DNA of 64,000 bases from Jejuia rubra (GTDB lineage Bacteria; Bacteroidota; Bacteroidia; Flavobacteriales; Flavobacteriaceae): the NCBI RefSeq assembly GCF_042684665.1, contig NZ_JBHULY010000005.1, forward strand, positions 62,001 to 126,000, given 5' to 3'. Position 1 is the first letter of the stretch, and every line of letters begins with the position of its first letter. The notes beneath the pieces were generated by a model. That model saw nothing but the letters and a program-made list of their open reading frames with translations, made no database searches and was not told the DNA's origin. Both the position numbers and the translations under genes were made by a program. Of the stretch, positions 17,193 to 25,113 are shown piece by piece.

Positions 17193-17405
17193 TTAGACCC
17201 TTACAAAAACGTAACCGCGTCTTGTTTTACGATAGTGTTTCCCATTCCAGAAGTAGTAGCGTTTTCCTTTTACCGTGACTACTTTATAGTTTCTTGGTGG
17301 GGTTTTTACAACAGTTACTGAAGCTGGTCGTGTAACTACTCTCGTGGCACATGACGACACACTCATCATGCAAATTGCAGAAAATAAGATAACAAAAGTT
17401 CTCAT
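17193..17405 (-). CDS. small basic lipoprotein, function unknown
   Basis: 70 residues. The signal peptide RTFVILFSAICMMSVSSC ends in a lipobox-like SSC and is followed by a strongly basic, aromatic mature part (KVVTVKGKRYYFWNGKHYRKTRRGYVFVRV). The YYFWNGKHYRK segment resembles short Tyr-rich repeats found in small Bacteroidota lipoproteins, sometimes grouped near DUF6515; I would not assign it further. Such a basic tail could contact lipopolysaccharide or peptidoglycan. Monocistronic, convergent with the EnvC-like gene. Confidence 0.65.
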   Translation of the reverse strand: MRTFVILFSAICMMSVSSCATRVVTRPASVTVVKTPPRNYKVVTVKGKRYYFWNGKHYRKTRRGYVFVRV

Positions 17406-17454
17406 AGCATTAAGATTTTGGGTTTACTATAAGACTATGGTGATTTAAAAAGGT

Positions 17455-17964
17455 TTAATCAAACAATGCTTTTAATTCTTTCGCTTCGTTTGGTTTTATC
17501 TTTCCGGCAAGTAAAAGGCTCAATTGTTTTCTTCGTAAAGCGGCATCAAAACGCTCCTTTTCAATTTTAGTTTCGGGAAGTACTTCAGGAACTTTTACTG
17601 GCTTTCCGGTGGAGTCCACAGCCACAAAGGTATAAATAGCTTCATTGGCTTTGGTGCGCTCTCCAGATTCTCGATCTTCCATCCAAACATCAATATAAAT
17701 TTCCATTGAGGTATTGAACGCGCGGGATACTTTTGCTTCAACGGTTACCACGCTTCCCAAAGGCACAGCACGATTAAAGGCTACATGATTTACAGATGCC
17801 GTCACCACAATGCGTCTACTATGACGTCGGGCAGCAATACTGGCAGCGCGATCCATTCGAGCCAATAATTCGCCGCCAAAAAGGTTGTTTAACGGATTGG
17901 TTTCACTGGGCAAAACCATATCCGTCATTGTAGTTTTAGATTGTTCTGGAGTCTTTGCTTTCAT
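17455..17964 (-). CDS. hotdog-fold acyl-CoA thioesterase
   Basis: 169 residues of the YciA/BACH type acyl-CoA hydrolase family, which cleaves acyl-CoA to free acid and CoA. Landmarks are the N-terminal catalytic-loop region SETNPLNNLFGGELLARMDRAASIAARRHS, the strand VVTASVNHVAFNRAVPLGSVVTVEAKV and the conserved SMEIYIDVWMEDRESGER. The first block includes the catalytic Asn and Gly-Gly-x-x-L dimer contact typical of the family. The chain-length preference cannot be inferred. A -7 box lies at 17983-17990. Confidence 0.9.
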   Translation of the reverse strand: MKAKTPEQSKTTMTDMVLPSETNPLNNLFGGELLARMDRAASIAARRHSRRIVVTASVNHVAFNRAVPLGSVVTVEAKVSRAFNTSMEIYIDVWMEDRESGERTKANEAIYTFVAVDSTGKPVKVPEVLPETKIEKERFDAALRRKQLSLLLAGKIKPNEAKELKALFD

Positions 17965-17982
17965 CGTAACTTTTTAATGGCG

Positions 17983-17990
17983 CAAAGTTA
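17983..17990 (-). promoter_or_regulatory. -7 promoter box for the thioesterase gene
   Basis: Minus-strand TAACTTTG matches TAnnTTTG and lies 18 bases before the ATG at 17964. I do not see a convincing -33 TTG at the right distance. Confidence 0.4.
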
Positions 17991-18030
17991 CGTATTAAAG
18001 CAGTAAGGTGATTTGTAATTTTGTGTTAAA

Positions 18031-18984
18031 CTAGTCCAGTTTTTTTACTAGCAACCAAGCATCGCGGTTATGTGTGCGCTTAATGTTTCTAAGCGCATTT
18101 AAAGCGTCCAATCGGCCTTCGTAGCTGGCATAAACCACTTGGTGCAATCCGTATTTATTGGCACCTATTTTTCTTGCACTAAAACCTTCCGATTTTAACT
18201 GGGCCACTTTTTTGTCGCAGTTTTCTTCAACGCGAAATGCCCCCGCAACAATGTGATAGTTTCCGGTTTGTTTGGAAACATTCAAGGTAATAGCCGGAAG
18301 CGGATTTAAACTAAAGGTAGCCTCCTGAATTTTGCTTTCCAACTGTTGTGTAGCTTGTTCCTGAGCTAGTTGATTATGGGTTTCAATTTGATCCACATAA
18401 TATTTTGAAGCAACAAAGCCACCAAGGGTCAGAGCAATAATTGCCACAGCCGCATATTTCAAATAACCCTTTTTGGTTGCTGAGCCTGTGGAAGCACGTT
18501 TTTCTGGTGTGAAAACAATTGGCGTGGTTTCTTCAATGGCTTCAGCAGTTTCCTTATAAACCTCACGGGAAATTACTGAAGATTCAAAAGGAGACAGTCC
18601 AAACGCATCGGTCAAATAATTCAAATTATAAGACGGTTCAAACACAATTTTGCCTTCGGTATTAAAAATAATTTCACCGATATTTTTAAACGTAATGGTT
18701 TCGCCTTGCGTTAAATACGATTTTAAGGTTTTTACGCGCTTTTTAATTTTTTTGGTGGCAACTTCAAAAGGAATCTTTTCAACATCAGCGATATAGCGTG
18801 CCAATAAGCCATCATTTTTTTGGATTTGCTCGTTAAAGGAAATCACCTTTTTTGGTGGGTAAAAGGTGTGGTTTTCAGCATTAATTGTGGCCGATTGACA
18901 TTCGGTTAAAAACGCTCCGAAGTCAGGTACCACAACACATTCATATCTGTATAGTAAATCGCTAATGTAGGTTTCTAGTTGCAT
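18031..18984 (-). CDS. HU (CCDC81-like) plus SPOR domain membrane protein
   Basis: 317 residues. Residues about 1-130 match the bacterial CCDC81-type HU domains (ETYISDLLYRYECVVVPDFGAFL and later GETITFKNIGEIIFNTEGKIVFEPSYNLNYLTDAFGLSPF). A single transmembrane helix follows (about 175-195), then a C-terminal SPOR domain (about 245-317, NYHIVAGAFRVEENCDKKVAQL) that binds glycan strands at division sites. It would link a cytoplasmic HU-like head, possibly DNA-binding, to septal peptidoglycan. Just before the membrane helix, residues about 164-169 (STGSA) are encoded by a palindromic repeat at 18479-18495. Confidence 0.85.
   Translation of the reverse strand: MQLETYISDLLYRYECVVVPDFGAFLTECQSATINAENHTFYPPKKVISFNEQIQKNDGLLARYIADVEKIPFEVATKKIKKRVKTLKSYLTQGETITFKNIGEIIFNTEGKIVFEPSYNLNYLTDAFGLSPFESSVISREVYKETAEAIEETTPIVFTPEKRASTGSATKKGYLKYAAVAIIALTLGGFVASKYYVDQIETHNQLAQEQATQQLESKIQEATFSLNPLPAITLNVSKQTGNYHIVAGAFRVEENCDKKVAQLKSEGFSARKIGANKYGLHQVVYASYEGRLDALNALRNIKRTHNRDAWLLVKKLD
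18479..18495 (-). repeat. palindromic repeat inside the HU/SPOR gene
   Basis: Minus strand GCTTCCACAGGCTCAGC. It matches the repeat at 23085-23100 apart from one base (CTTCCACAGG against CTTCGACAGG). It lies in frame in a linker and encodes A-STGSA. From memory, CTTCGAC(A/T)nnGCTCAG sequences are common dispersed palindromes in Bacteroidota. Confidence 0.6.
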
Positions 18985-18989
18985 GAAAA

Positions 18990-18997
18990 CAAAGTTA
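18990..18997 (-). promoter_or_regulatory. -7 promoter box abutting the HU/SPOR start codon
   Basis: Minus-strand TAACTTTG ends only five bases before the ATG at 18984. Since transcription normally begins about seven bases after this box, the message could start at or next to the ATG, i.e. be leaderless. Confidence 0.45.
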
Positions 18998-19081
18998 AAA
19001 AAATATGGTTTTCATTAAATTTTTCACTTAACTATTTATTAACAATGCAAAATTGCTTTAATTGCATTAGAAACGATTGAC

Positions 19082-20185
19082 ATGACGGAAAACGACCTAC
19101 TTTATACCCTAGCTTTAAATCACGTACCAAATATTGGGGACATCACAGCAAAACGACTGATCGGACATTGCGGTTCGGCTGAAGCGGTTTTAAAAGAAAA
19201 GAAGCATAAACTTCTCAAAATTGATGGCATTGGTGAGCATGCGTTGCAAGGGCTTTTTGATAGTATTCATTTGTCCGAAGCTGAAAAAGAAATCAACTTC
19301 ATCAATGAGCATCAAATTAAGGTGAGTTATTTTCAGGATACCGATTATCCCGAAAGATTAAAGCATTGTATCGATGGGCCTGTTTTATTGTTTCAAACGG
19401 GGAATATTAACCTAAATCAAAAGCACATTATTAGTATTGTTGGCACCCGACGCATTACCGTAAATGGCATTGCGTTTTGTGAAAAACTAGTAGAAGCCTT
19501 AAAACCATACAACCCTATTATTATATCTGGTTTTGCTTTGGGTGCTGATATCACCGCGCATAAAAATGCCTTGAAGCATGATTTACAGACTATTGCTTGT
19601 TTGGCACACGGACTCAATGAAATCTATCCGAAAAGCCATAAAAAATATATGGTGGACATGGAAAGAAACGGCGGGTTTTTCTCTGATTTTTGGAGCACGG
19701 CCGCATTTGACCGGAAAAACTTTTTAAAACGAAACCGCATTATCGCAGGCGTAAGCGAAGCTACGATTGTTGTTGAATCTGCGGAAAAAGGGGGGAGTTT
19801 AGTTACTGCCGATATTGCCCATTCCTACAATCGAGATGTCTTTGCAGTTCCTGGACGTACGACCGACAAACTTAGTATTGGGTGCAATAATTTGATTAAA
19901 TTCCAAAAGGCACACATGCTGACGACGCCTTTGGATGTGCCTTATATCCTGAATTGGCAATTCGAGGATGAACAGCAACCCTCCATTCAAAAAAAGCTAT
20001 TCGTTGAATTGGACGCCACTGAAAAACTCATTTATAATTATCTAAAGGACAACGAAAAACAGCAATTGGATATCATTGCCTTAAATTGTAATATGCCCAT
20101 TTTTAAAGTATCCAGTACATTACTGAATATGGAGTTGAAAGGGGTGGTTCGGCCCTTGCCTGGGAAGTTGTTTGAGGTGATTTAG
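19082..20185 (+). CDS. dprA: DNA-processing protein DprA
   Basis: 367 residues. DprA binds incoming single-stranded DNA during natural transformation and loads RecA. Order: N-terminal helix-hairpin-helix region (VPNIGDITAKRLIGHCGSAE and LLKIDGIGEHAL), the Rossmann-like core with VGTRRITVNG, ISGFALGADITAHKNAL, FLKRNRIIAGVSEATIVVESAEKGGSLVTA and FAVPGR, and a C-terminal winged-helix (about 300-367) as in DML1-containing homologues. Length is standard. It converges with trpS, overlapping it by four bases. recA lies about 5 kb downstream in the same window. Confidence 0.96.
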   Translation: MTENDLLYTLALNHVPNIGDITAKRLIGHCGSAEAVLKEKKHKLLKIDGIGEHALQGLFDSIHLSEAEKEINFINEHQIKVSYFQDTDYPERLKHCIDGPVLLFQTGNINLNQKHIISIVGTRRITVNGIAFCEKLVEALKPYNPIIISGFALGADITAHKNALKHDLQTIACLAHGLNEIYPKSHKKYMVDMERNGGFFSDFWSTAAFDRKNFLKRNRIIAGVSEATIVVESAEKGGSLVTADIAHSYNRDVFAVPGRTTDKLSIGCNNLIKFQKAHMLTTPLDVPYILNWQFEDEQQPSIQKKLFVELDATEKLIYNYLKDNEKQQLDIIALNCNMPIFKVSSTLLNMELKGVVRPLPGKLFEVI

Positions 20186-21150
20186 TATCCAACTTTTTTA
20201 CGCACACGTTCCAAAACAGCATCAGCCACTTTTTTAGCTTTTTCGGCCCCAATAGCTAATGCTTTATCCACCTCTTCCAAGTTGTTCATGTAGTAATTAT
20301 AGCGTTCCCTTGGTTCTGCAAATTTTTCAAGAATTAATTCGAAAAGGGCCTGCTTGGCATGTCCGTAGCCATAACCACCTTTTTCATAATTGGCTTTCAT
20401 TTTAGCGATTTGCGCATCGTTCGCCAAAAGGCTGTAAATTGCAAAACAGTTGCAGGTTTTCCAATCCTTCGGGTCTTCAAGTGGAGTGCTGTCCGTTTGA
20501 ATGGACATAATTTGCTTGCGCAATTTTTTGTCCGGCAGAAAAATATTGATGGTATTGTTACGGCTTTTGCTCATTTTTTCACCATCCGTTCCGGGAATCA
20601 ACATAGTATTTTCCTGAATTTTACCTTCAGGCAACACAAAGGTTTCTCCCATTTGAGCATGGAAGCGAGAAACCACATCTCGGGTCATTTCAATATGTTG
20701 CAACTGATCTTTCCCCACTGGGATGATATTGGCATCGTATAATAAAATGTCTGCAGCCATCAACATCGGGTAGGTAAACAGACCAGAATTTACATCCTCC
20801 AATCGATCGGCTTTATCCTTAAAACTATGGGCCAAAGTCAATCGTTGATAAGGAAAAAAACAGCTTAAATACCATGATAATTCCGTCACTTGTGGCACAT
20901 CGCTTTGTCGGTAAAACACGGTCTTATCAATATCCAATCTAAAGGCAAGCCAAGTGGCGGCAGTGGAATATGTGTTCTCACGCAAAAGGACTGCATTCTT
21001 AATCTGGGTTAGGGTATGGAGGTTTGCAATAAACAAATAGGAATCGTTTTCGGGGTTTTCGGCCATTTTAATTGCGGGTAGAATAGCGCCCAAAATATTG
21101 CCCAAATGTGGTGTCCCTGTACTTTGTATGCCTGTAAGAATTCGTGCCAT
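20182..21150 (-). CDS. trpS: tryptophan--tRNA ligase
   Basis: 322 residues, a class Ic aminoacyl-tRNA synthetase charging tRNA-Trp. The HIGH-like motif reads GTPHLGN near the N-terminus (ILTGIQSTGTPHLGNILGA), and the KMSKS loop is exact (GEKMSKSRN, about residue 195). Tryptophan-pocket residues appear in PMLMAADILLYDANIIPVGKDQLQHIEMTRD. Length matches bacterial TrpS. Its 3' end overlaps dprA by four bases on the opposite strand. Confidence 0.97.
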   Translation of the reverse strand: MARILTGIQSTGTPHLGNILGAILPAIKMAENPENDSYLFIANLHTLTQIKNAVLLRENTYSTAATWLAFRLDIDKTVFYRQSDVPQVTELSWYLSCFFPYQRLTLAHSFKDKADRLEDVNSGLFTYPMLMAADILLYDANIIPVGKDQLQHIEMTRDVVSRFHAQMGETFVLPEGKIQENTMLIPGTDGEKMSKSRNNTINIFLPDKKLRKQIMSIQTDSTPLEDPKDWKTCNCFAIYSLLANDAQIAKMKANYEKGGYGYGHAKQALFELILEKFAEPRERYNYYMNNLEEVDKALAIGAEKAKKVADAVLERVRKKVGY

Positions 21151-21241
21151 AACAATTACCTGCGGAAGCAGGTATCTTTTTAATTAATTTTAACCGAAGG
21201 GCAAAGGTAATCCATTTCACAAAAACCTCAATACTATTGCT

Positions 21242-21249
21242 TACTTTTG
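21242..21249 (+). promoter_or_regulatory. -7 promoter box abutting the plsC-like start codon
   Basis: TACTTTTG matches TAnnTTTG and ends six bases before the ATG at 21256. An in-frame TTG at 21247 would lie inside this box, so the box favours 21256 and suggests a leaderless or near-leaderless message. Confidence 0.45.
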
Positions 21250-21255
21250 ACGGAG

Positions 21256-21996
21256 ATGATTGTCTTCAAGTACATATTTTGGCTTTTGTATCGTATTTGG
21301 TTTTACATTCTTGTGGCCTTACCAATTTTAATCCTTTTCCCGATTCTTTTAATTTCCATTTCTAAGGAATCTTGGTACCCTTTCTTTTTCAAGCTGGCCC
21401 GGGGGTGGGCAAAATTCATTTTAATAGGTATGGGGTTTCGATGGAAAATTGAACGAGATCAAGTTCCGGAACCAGGCAAAAGTTACATGTTTATTGCCAA
21501 CCATACTTCCATGGTAGATATTATGTTAATGCTTACAGCGATTAAAAATCCGTTTGTATTTGTTGGAAAGAAGGAACTTGCTAAAATTCCGTTATTTGGA
21601 TTTTTCTATAAACGCACCTGTATTTTGGTGGATCGCAGTTCTGCGAAAAGCAGAAAGGCGGTGTTTTTAAGGGCTCAGAGACGATTACAGCAGGGGTTGA
21701 GCATCTGTATTTTCCCAGAAGGCGGGGTTCCCGATGAAGGTATTATTTTAGATGAATTTAAAGATGGTGCATTTCGTTTGGCGATAAACCACCAAATTCC
21801 GGTGGTGCCATTAACTTTTGCTGATAATAAAAGGCGATTTTCATATACGTTCTTCAGTGGCGGCCCTGGAAGGATGCGTGCCAAGGTTCATGAGTTTATT
21901 AGCACTAAGGGTTTGACTATTGATGACACTAGGGTGCTTAATGAACGGGCAAAAGGTTTGATTTTAAAGCAGTTACAAAATTCAAAAAAGTATTAA
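21256..21996 (+). CDS. plsC: 1-acyl-sn-glycerol-3-phosphate acyltransferase
   Basis: 246 residues from ATG 21256. PlsC family enzymes acylate lysophosphatidic acid to phosphatidic acid at the inner membrane. There is an N-terminal membrane-anchor region (about 5-40, IFWLLYRIWFYILVALPILILFPILLI), then the catalytic NHxxxxD motif as NHTSMVD, the second block GKKELAKIPLFGFFYKRTCILVDR and the substrate motif FPEGGVPDEG. All catalytic motifs are intact. A homologous acyltransferase of ornithine-lipid synthesis is a less likely alternative. A small membrane-protein gene follows after seven bases. Confidence 0.9.
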   Translation: MIVFKYIFWLLYRIWFYILVALPILILFPILLISISKESWYPFFFKLARGWAKFILIGMGFRWKIERDQVPEPGKSYMFIANHTSMVDIMLMLTAIKNPFVFVGKKELAKIPLFGFFYKRTCILVDRSSAKSRKAVFLRAQRRLQQGLSICIFPEGGVPDEGIILDEFKDGAFRLAINHQIPVVPLTFADNKRRFSYTFFSGGPGRMRAKVHEFISTKGLTIDDTRVLNERAKGLILKQLQNSKKY

Positions 21997-22003
21997 TAAG
22001 ACA

Positions 22004-22243
22004 ATGAACTTCAGAGTGTGTTTGAGTAAATATTTCAATTTCATAAAAATATTACTAATTGTATCATCTACGGCAATTATGTTCATCGCCTATTTCTTTA
22101 GCGATAAACCGTTTTCCTTGGAAACCATTAAGTCTAATATCGAAAACCCAATGATGTATTTATGCATTCTTATTTCTCTTTTGACAGCACTATGGATAAA
22201 TATGAGCATTTTCACTAAAAAGAATTTGATGAGAGAAAAATAA
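22004..22243 (+). CDS. small two-helix membrane protein, function unknown
   Basis: 79 residues with two predicted transmembrane helices (about 12-32 and 48-68) separated by a short polar loop (SDKPFSLETIKSNIENPM) and a basic tail (TKKNLMREK). It starts seven bases after the plsC-like stop and ends at a strong terminator, so it is the last gene of that transcript. I do not recognise a family. Confidence 0.6.
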   Translation: MNFRVCLSKYFNFIKILLIVSSTAIMFIAYFFSDKPFSLETIKSNIENPMMYLCILISLLTALWINMSIFTKKNLMREK

Positions 22244-22272
22244 AAAACTGCCCTGGGGAAGGGCAGTTTTTT
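22243..22272 (+). terminator. rho-independent terminator (convergent genes)
   Basis: AAAAACTGCCC (22243-22253), loop TGGGGAA, GGGCAGTTTTTT (22261-22272). The A-tract before and the T-tract after the stem let it serve the plus-strand plsC unit and, reading the other way, the minus-strand beta-barrel gene. Confidence 0.85.
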
Positions 22273-22327
22273 CAGATATCGATTTTCGAGCTTAATTGAA
22301 AACCAATATCCAGATCTAACCAAAAAC

Positions 22328-23944
22328 CTAAAATTTAATTCCGAACCCGGTGTAAACCCCAATAAAGAAGGGCTGAAAGTCGCCGGATGTATTTTTAAAC
22401 GTATTAATTTGATATTTGAACATTGGCTCTAAATTCAAATTAATTCTTTTCGATACTTTATAATTCAAGCCCAATCCAAAATTGGCACTATAACTGGTTT
22501 TATTGATATTATTCGCTTCACCCAAACGCGTACTTTGCCCGTCAATTTCAGAAAACAGGTCGTTGTTGTTCAAAAAGAGGGAACTGAATCCGCCAATAAC
22601 ATTCAAGCCAAATCGCTTACCAGTGAGTGCATACTGAATTTCCAAAGGAATTTCAATATAACCTAAGGATTGATTAATTGTGGTATTTGCCGTATCTAAC
22701 AAGGCTGGGCTATTACTGGCGTTGAAATTGTCTGCGCTTACAATGGTAAAGTTGTCGGCATCCACAGCAGGAGTGTCGTTCACATCACCAAAGGATGCGC
22801 TATTTACGGTTTCAATATTGCTGGATCTCGTGGAAGCACTGGCATTTAAAGACCTGAAGACCAAAACGTCATTGGTATTGTACCCCAAATTAACGCGATT
22901 CACACCAGAACGTATGGTAACCTTGTCACTGAGGGCATAGCTGGCATTTATACCATAACTCATATTTACCTCACCACTTTTAGAGTTGTTATTAAATTGC
23001 GGATCAATAGATGACCCTTTTCCTAAACTGCTGAAGTAAACGGGAGCTACATTAGGGGCAACGCTCCATTTATTTAATTTGACTGCTGAGCCTGTCGAAG
23101 TATTCTCTTCATCCTCAAGAAGGGATTGGTTTTCTTCAATGGCCTCTTCAATGGTTTTAGTTTCCTTTTGGCTAGTGTTTTCAGCTATGGCCTGAGTTTC
23201 TTCACCAACCAATTCTTTATTTAAGACCGGTGCTTTCTCTTCAAGATTTTGTTTGTCAGGCTTATTTTTAATAGTATTTTCAGCTATCTGTTGGGCGCCA
23301 TTATCAACCGCATTAGTTTTTTTAGGCGATATTTTATTTTTAATACTTGCCTCGGTTTTAGCCGTATTATTTTCATTGTTTTCGGCCAAAGCTTTGTTGT
23401 TATTCTGTTGAATCAAAGTTTCATTAACAACAGGATTTTCCTTTGAAATCGATTCACTTTTCGTTGGAACTTTTTTCTGCTTTTCATTTGAACTAGCTAA
23501 AGAAGGCGATGACTGGTTCAATTTCAAGATTTCTTCTGAATTCTTTATACCGCTGTCACTTTTAGTCTCATCAACTGCATTTTGATGCTCATCGACATTG
23601 GAAATCACCGAATTTCCTAGGTGGTCTTCAGCAATTTTATTTTGAGGTGTTTTTATATCCTCAGTGGTGCTATCAGAATTAGTATCCGTTTTTTCGGTAT
23701 CTACAATTTGAGGCGTTTTGGCCGTTTCATTATCATTAAAATAAGCGATACCTCCTATAGTTAGAAATAACAATAAAAGAGCGGCCACACCAGCATAGCG
23801 CCACCAAATAGGGATTACCCTGCGCTTTTTCTTCTTAGCCTTCAGCTTTGCTTCTATGTTGCTCCAGACCGCATCATCGGGGGTAACTTCAAAATCCTTG
23901 AAGCGTTCCTGGAACAATCTGTCAATATGTTTCTTATCTCCCAT
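22328..23944 (-). CDS. membrane-anchored protein with C-terminal outer-membrane beta-barrel, sigma-linked
   Basis: 538 residues. The N-terminus is cytoplasmic and polar (DKKHIDRLFQERFKDFEVTPDDAVWSNIEAKLKAKKKKRR), then one transmembrane helix (about 50-68). A long Asn/Glu/Lys-rich low-complexity linker follows (about 75-285), and a C-terminal beta-barrel-like domain (about 290-538) ends in GVYTGFGIKF. It starts with TAATG overlap directly after an ECF sigma gene. This arrangement is frequent in Bacteroidota, where the N-terminal segment plausibly acts as anti-sigma; that role is inference. Residues about 282-287 (STGSA) come from a palindromic repeat. Confidence 0.75.
   Translation of the reverse strand: MGDKKHIDRLFQERFKDFEVTPDDAVWSNIEAKLKAKKKKRRVIPIWWRYAGVAALLLLFLTIGGIAYFNDNETAKTPQIVDTEKTDTNSDSTTEDIKTPQNKIAEDHLGNSVISNVDEHQNAVDETKSDSGIKNSEEILKLNQSSPSLASSNEKQKKVPTKSESISKENPVVNETLIQQNNNKALAENNENNTAKTEASIKNKISPKKTNAVDNGAQQIAENTIKNKPDKQNLEEKAPVLNKELVGEETQAIAENTSQKETKTIEEAIEENQSLLEDEENTSTGSAVKLNKWSVAPNVAPVYFSSLGKGSSIDPQFNNNSKSGEVNMSYGINASYALSDKVTIRSGVNRVNLGYNTNDVLVFRSLNASASTRSSNIETVNSASFGDVNDTPAVDADNFTIVSADNFNASNSPALLDTANTTINQSLGYIEIPLEIQYALTGKRFGLNVIGGFSSLFLNNNDLFSEIDGQSTRLGEANNINKTSYSANFGLGLNYKVSKRINLNLEPMFKYQINTFKNTSGDFQPFFIGVYTGFGIKF
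23085..23100 (-). repeat. palindromic repeat inside the beta-barrel gene
   Basis: Minus strand CTTCGACAGGCTCAGC, in frame, encoding T-STGSA at the junction between the low-complexity linker and the barrel domain. Same unit and same encoded peptide as 18479-18495. Confidence 0.65.
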
Positions 23945-24486
23945 TATAAGGATTGTAGGTTTTGCTTTGCGTTTTGGTCTTCTATAGTTTGCTTCAAAAT
24001 CTGTCTTGCTCTGGCTAAATTTGATTTTGAAGTGCCTATAGTAATCTTTAGCATTTCTGCTATATCTTTATGCGAATACCCATCCAGTACATAAAGGTTG
24101 AACACCAGCCTGTAACGGTCGGGTAAATCCTGAATGATTTGTAATAAATAATCTAAAGAAACCTGCTCCTCATCAATATCTATTTCAACATCTTCAGCTA
24201 TGTTTTCATTTACGATGTCAAAGACTTTTTCGTTTCTGTACCGTTGTAACACCGTATTTACTGTGATACGTTTCAGCCATCCTTCAAAAGAGCCCTTGTG
24301 TTTATACTGTTCAATTTTATCAAAAATGGTTAAAAAAGCATCCTGCAAATTGTCTTCGGCCTCTGCATAGTTGCGCGAATACTTTAAGCACGTAGAAAAC
24401 AGTTTGCTTGAAAAGCGCTTGTACAATTCTCCTTGTGCTTTAGTATCATTGATTTTACAATTTTCTATGAGTTGGTTTAAACTCAA
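23944..24486 (-). CDS. ECF-type RNA polymerase sigma factor
   Basis: 180 residues with the two sigma-70 regions of ECF factors: region 2 (about 10-80, GELYKRFSSKLFSTCLKYSRNYAEAEDNLQDAFLTIFDKIEQY) and region 4 (about 115-170, LQDLPDRYRLVFNLYVLDGYSHKDIAEMLKITIGTSKSNLARARQIL) with its helix-turn-helix. It would direct transcription of a small regulon in response to an envelope signal. The stop shares a base with the ATG of the beta-barrel/TM protein, so the pair is translationally coupled and the partner is its likely regulator. Confidence 0.92.
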   Translation of the reverse strand: MSLNQLIENCKINDTKAQGELYKRFSSKLFSTCLKYSRNYAEAEDNLQDAFLTIFDKIEQYKHKGSFEGWLKRITVNTVLQRYRNEKVFDIVNENIAEDVEIDIDEEQVSLDYLLQIIQDLPDRYRLVFNLYVLDGYSHKDIAEMLKITIGTSKSNLARARQILKQTIEDQNAKQNLQSL

Positions 24487-24589
24487 GTGATACAGGGATT
24501 AATTAACACTTAAACCTTATAACTAATGAACCCTAAAATTAATACCAAAACATCAAATTTTAAAGTATCATTTTAAAATCCATTAGGCA

Positions 24590-25006
24590 TTAATCTTCAA
24601 CGGGTACTTCAACGATTAAGTATTGGTCTACTTCATTTTCGTCTTCGCCCTGCCAAAACTTGAATATATACGAACCATTACTGGTAACTTTAAAATTAAA
24701 CGAGGCTTCTACCACTTCATCAGTTAATTCCTCGCAATCATTCCTTTCAAAACAATAATTGACTACGGCTACGGTGCGTTCATTGTTCTCTTTCAAATAA
24801 TAAAAATCCCTAAACTTATGACAAGTTGAAGGTCTTAAATAACTCACGGTAATTGGGTAAATAGCACCTAACTCAAAACTATCAGGGATGTCAACGCTTT
24901 CGATAGGTAATACTTCAAAGTTGAAGTTCAAATTTCCATCATCATCTGCTAAATCACAACTACTTAAAAACACTAGCAAAAAGCCGAGTATTAAAAACTT
25001 TTTCAT
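24590..25006 (-). CDS. small lipoprotein, function unknown
   Basis: 138 residues from the ATG at 25006. The signal MKKFLILGFLLVFLSSC ends in a clear lipobox followed by DLADDDGN, whose Asp-rich sorting region is common in Bacteroidota. The mature domain is beta-rich with three Cys (STCHKF, NYCFERNDCEE) that may form a disulfide. An ORF start at 25081 would place 25 residues before the signal peptide and runs into the recA terminator, so it is rejected. Not recognised further. Confidence 0.7.
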   Translation of the reverse strand: MKKFLILGFLLVFLSSCDLADDDGNLNFNFEVLPIESVDIPDSFELGAIYPITVSYLRPSTCHKFRDFYYLKENNERTVAVVNYCFERNDCEELTDEVVEASFNFKVTSNGSYIFKFWQGEDENEVDQYLIVEVPVED

Positions 25007-25083
25007 AATGCACAATTTGGGTTTACTTTCTCTTTTCTTTAGTAGATGCGTTTTTCCACCAATGGTTGCGTGTTTAAGCAAAA

Positions 25084-25110
25084 AAAATCCCGATAGATTC
25101 GGGATTTTTT
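25084..25110 (-). terminator. rho-independent terminator of recA
   Basis: Just after the recA stop (minus strand), AATCCCGAAT pairs with ATCGGGATT around a short loop and is followed by a run of T. The A/T tracts on both sides are symmetrical, so it may also act from the other strand. Confidence 0.85.
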
Positions 25111-25113
25111 AGG

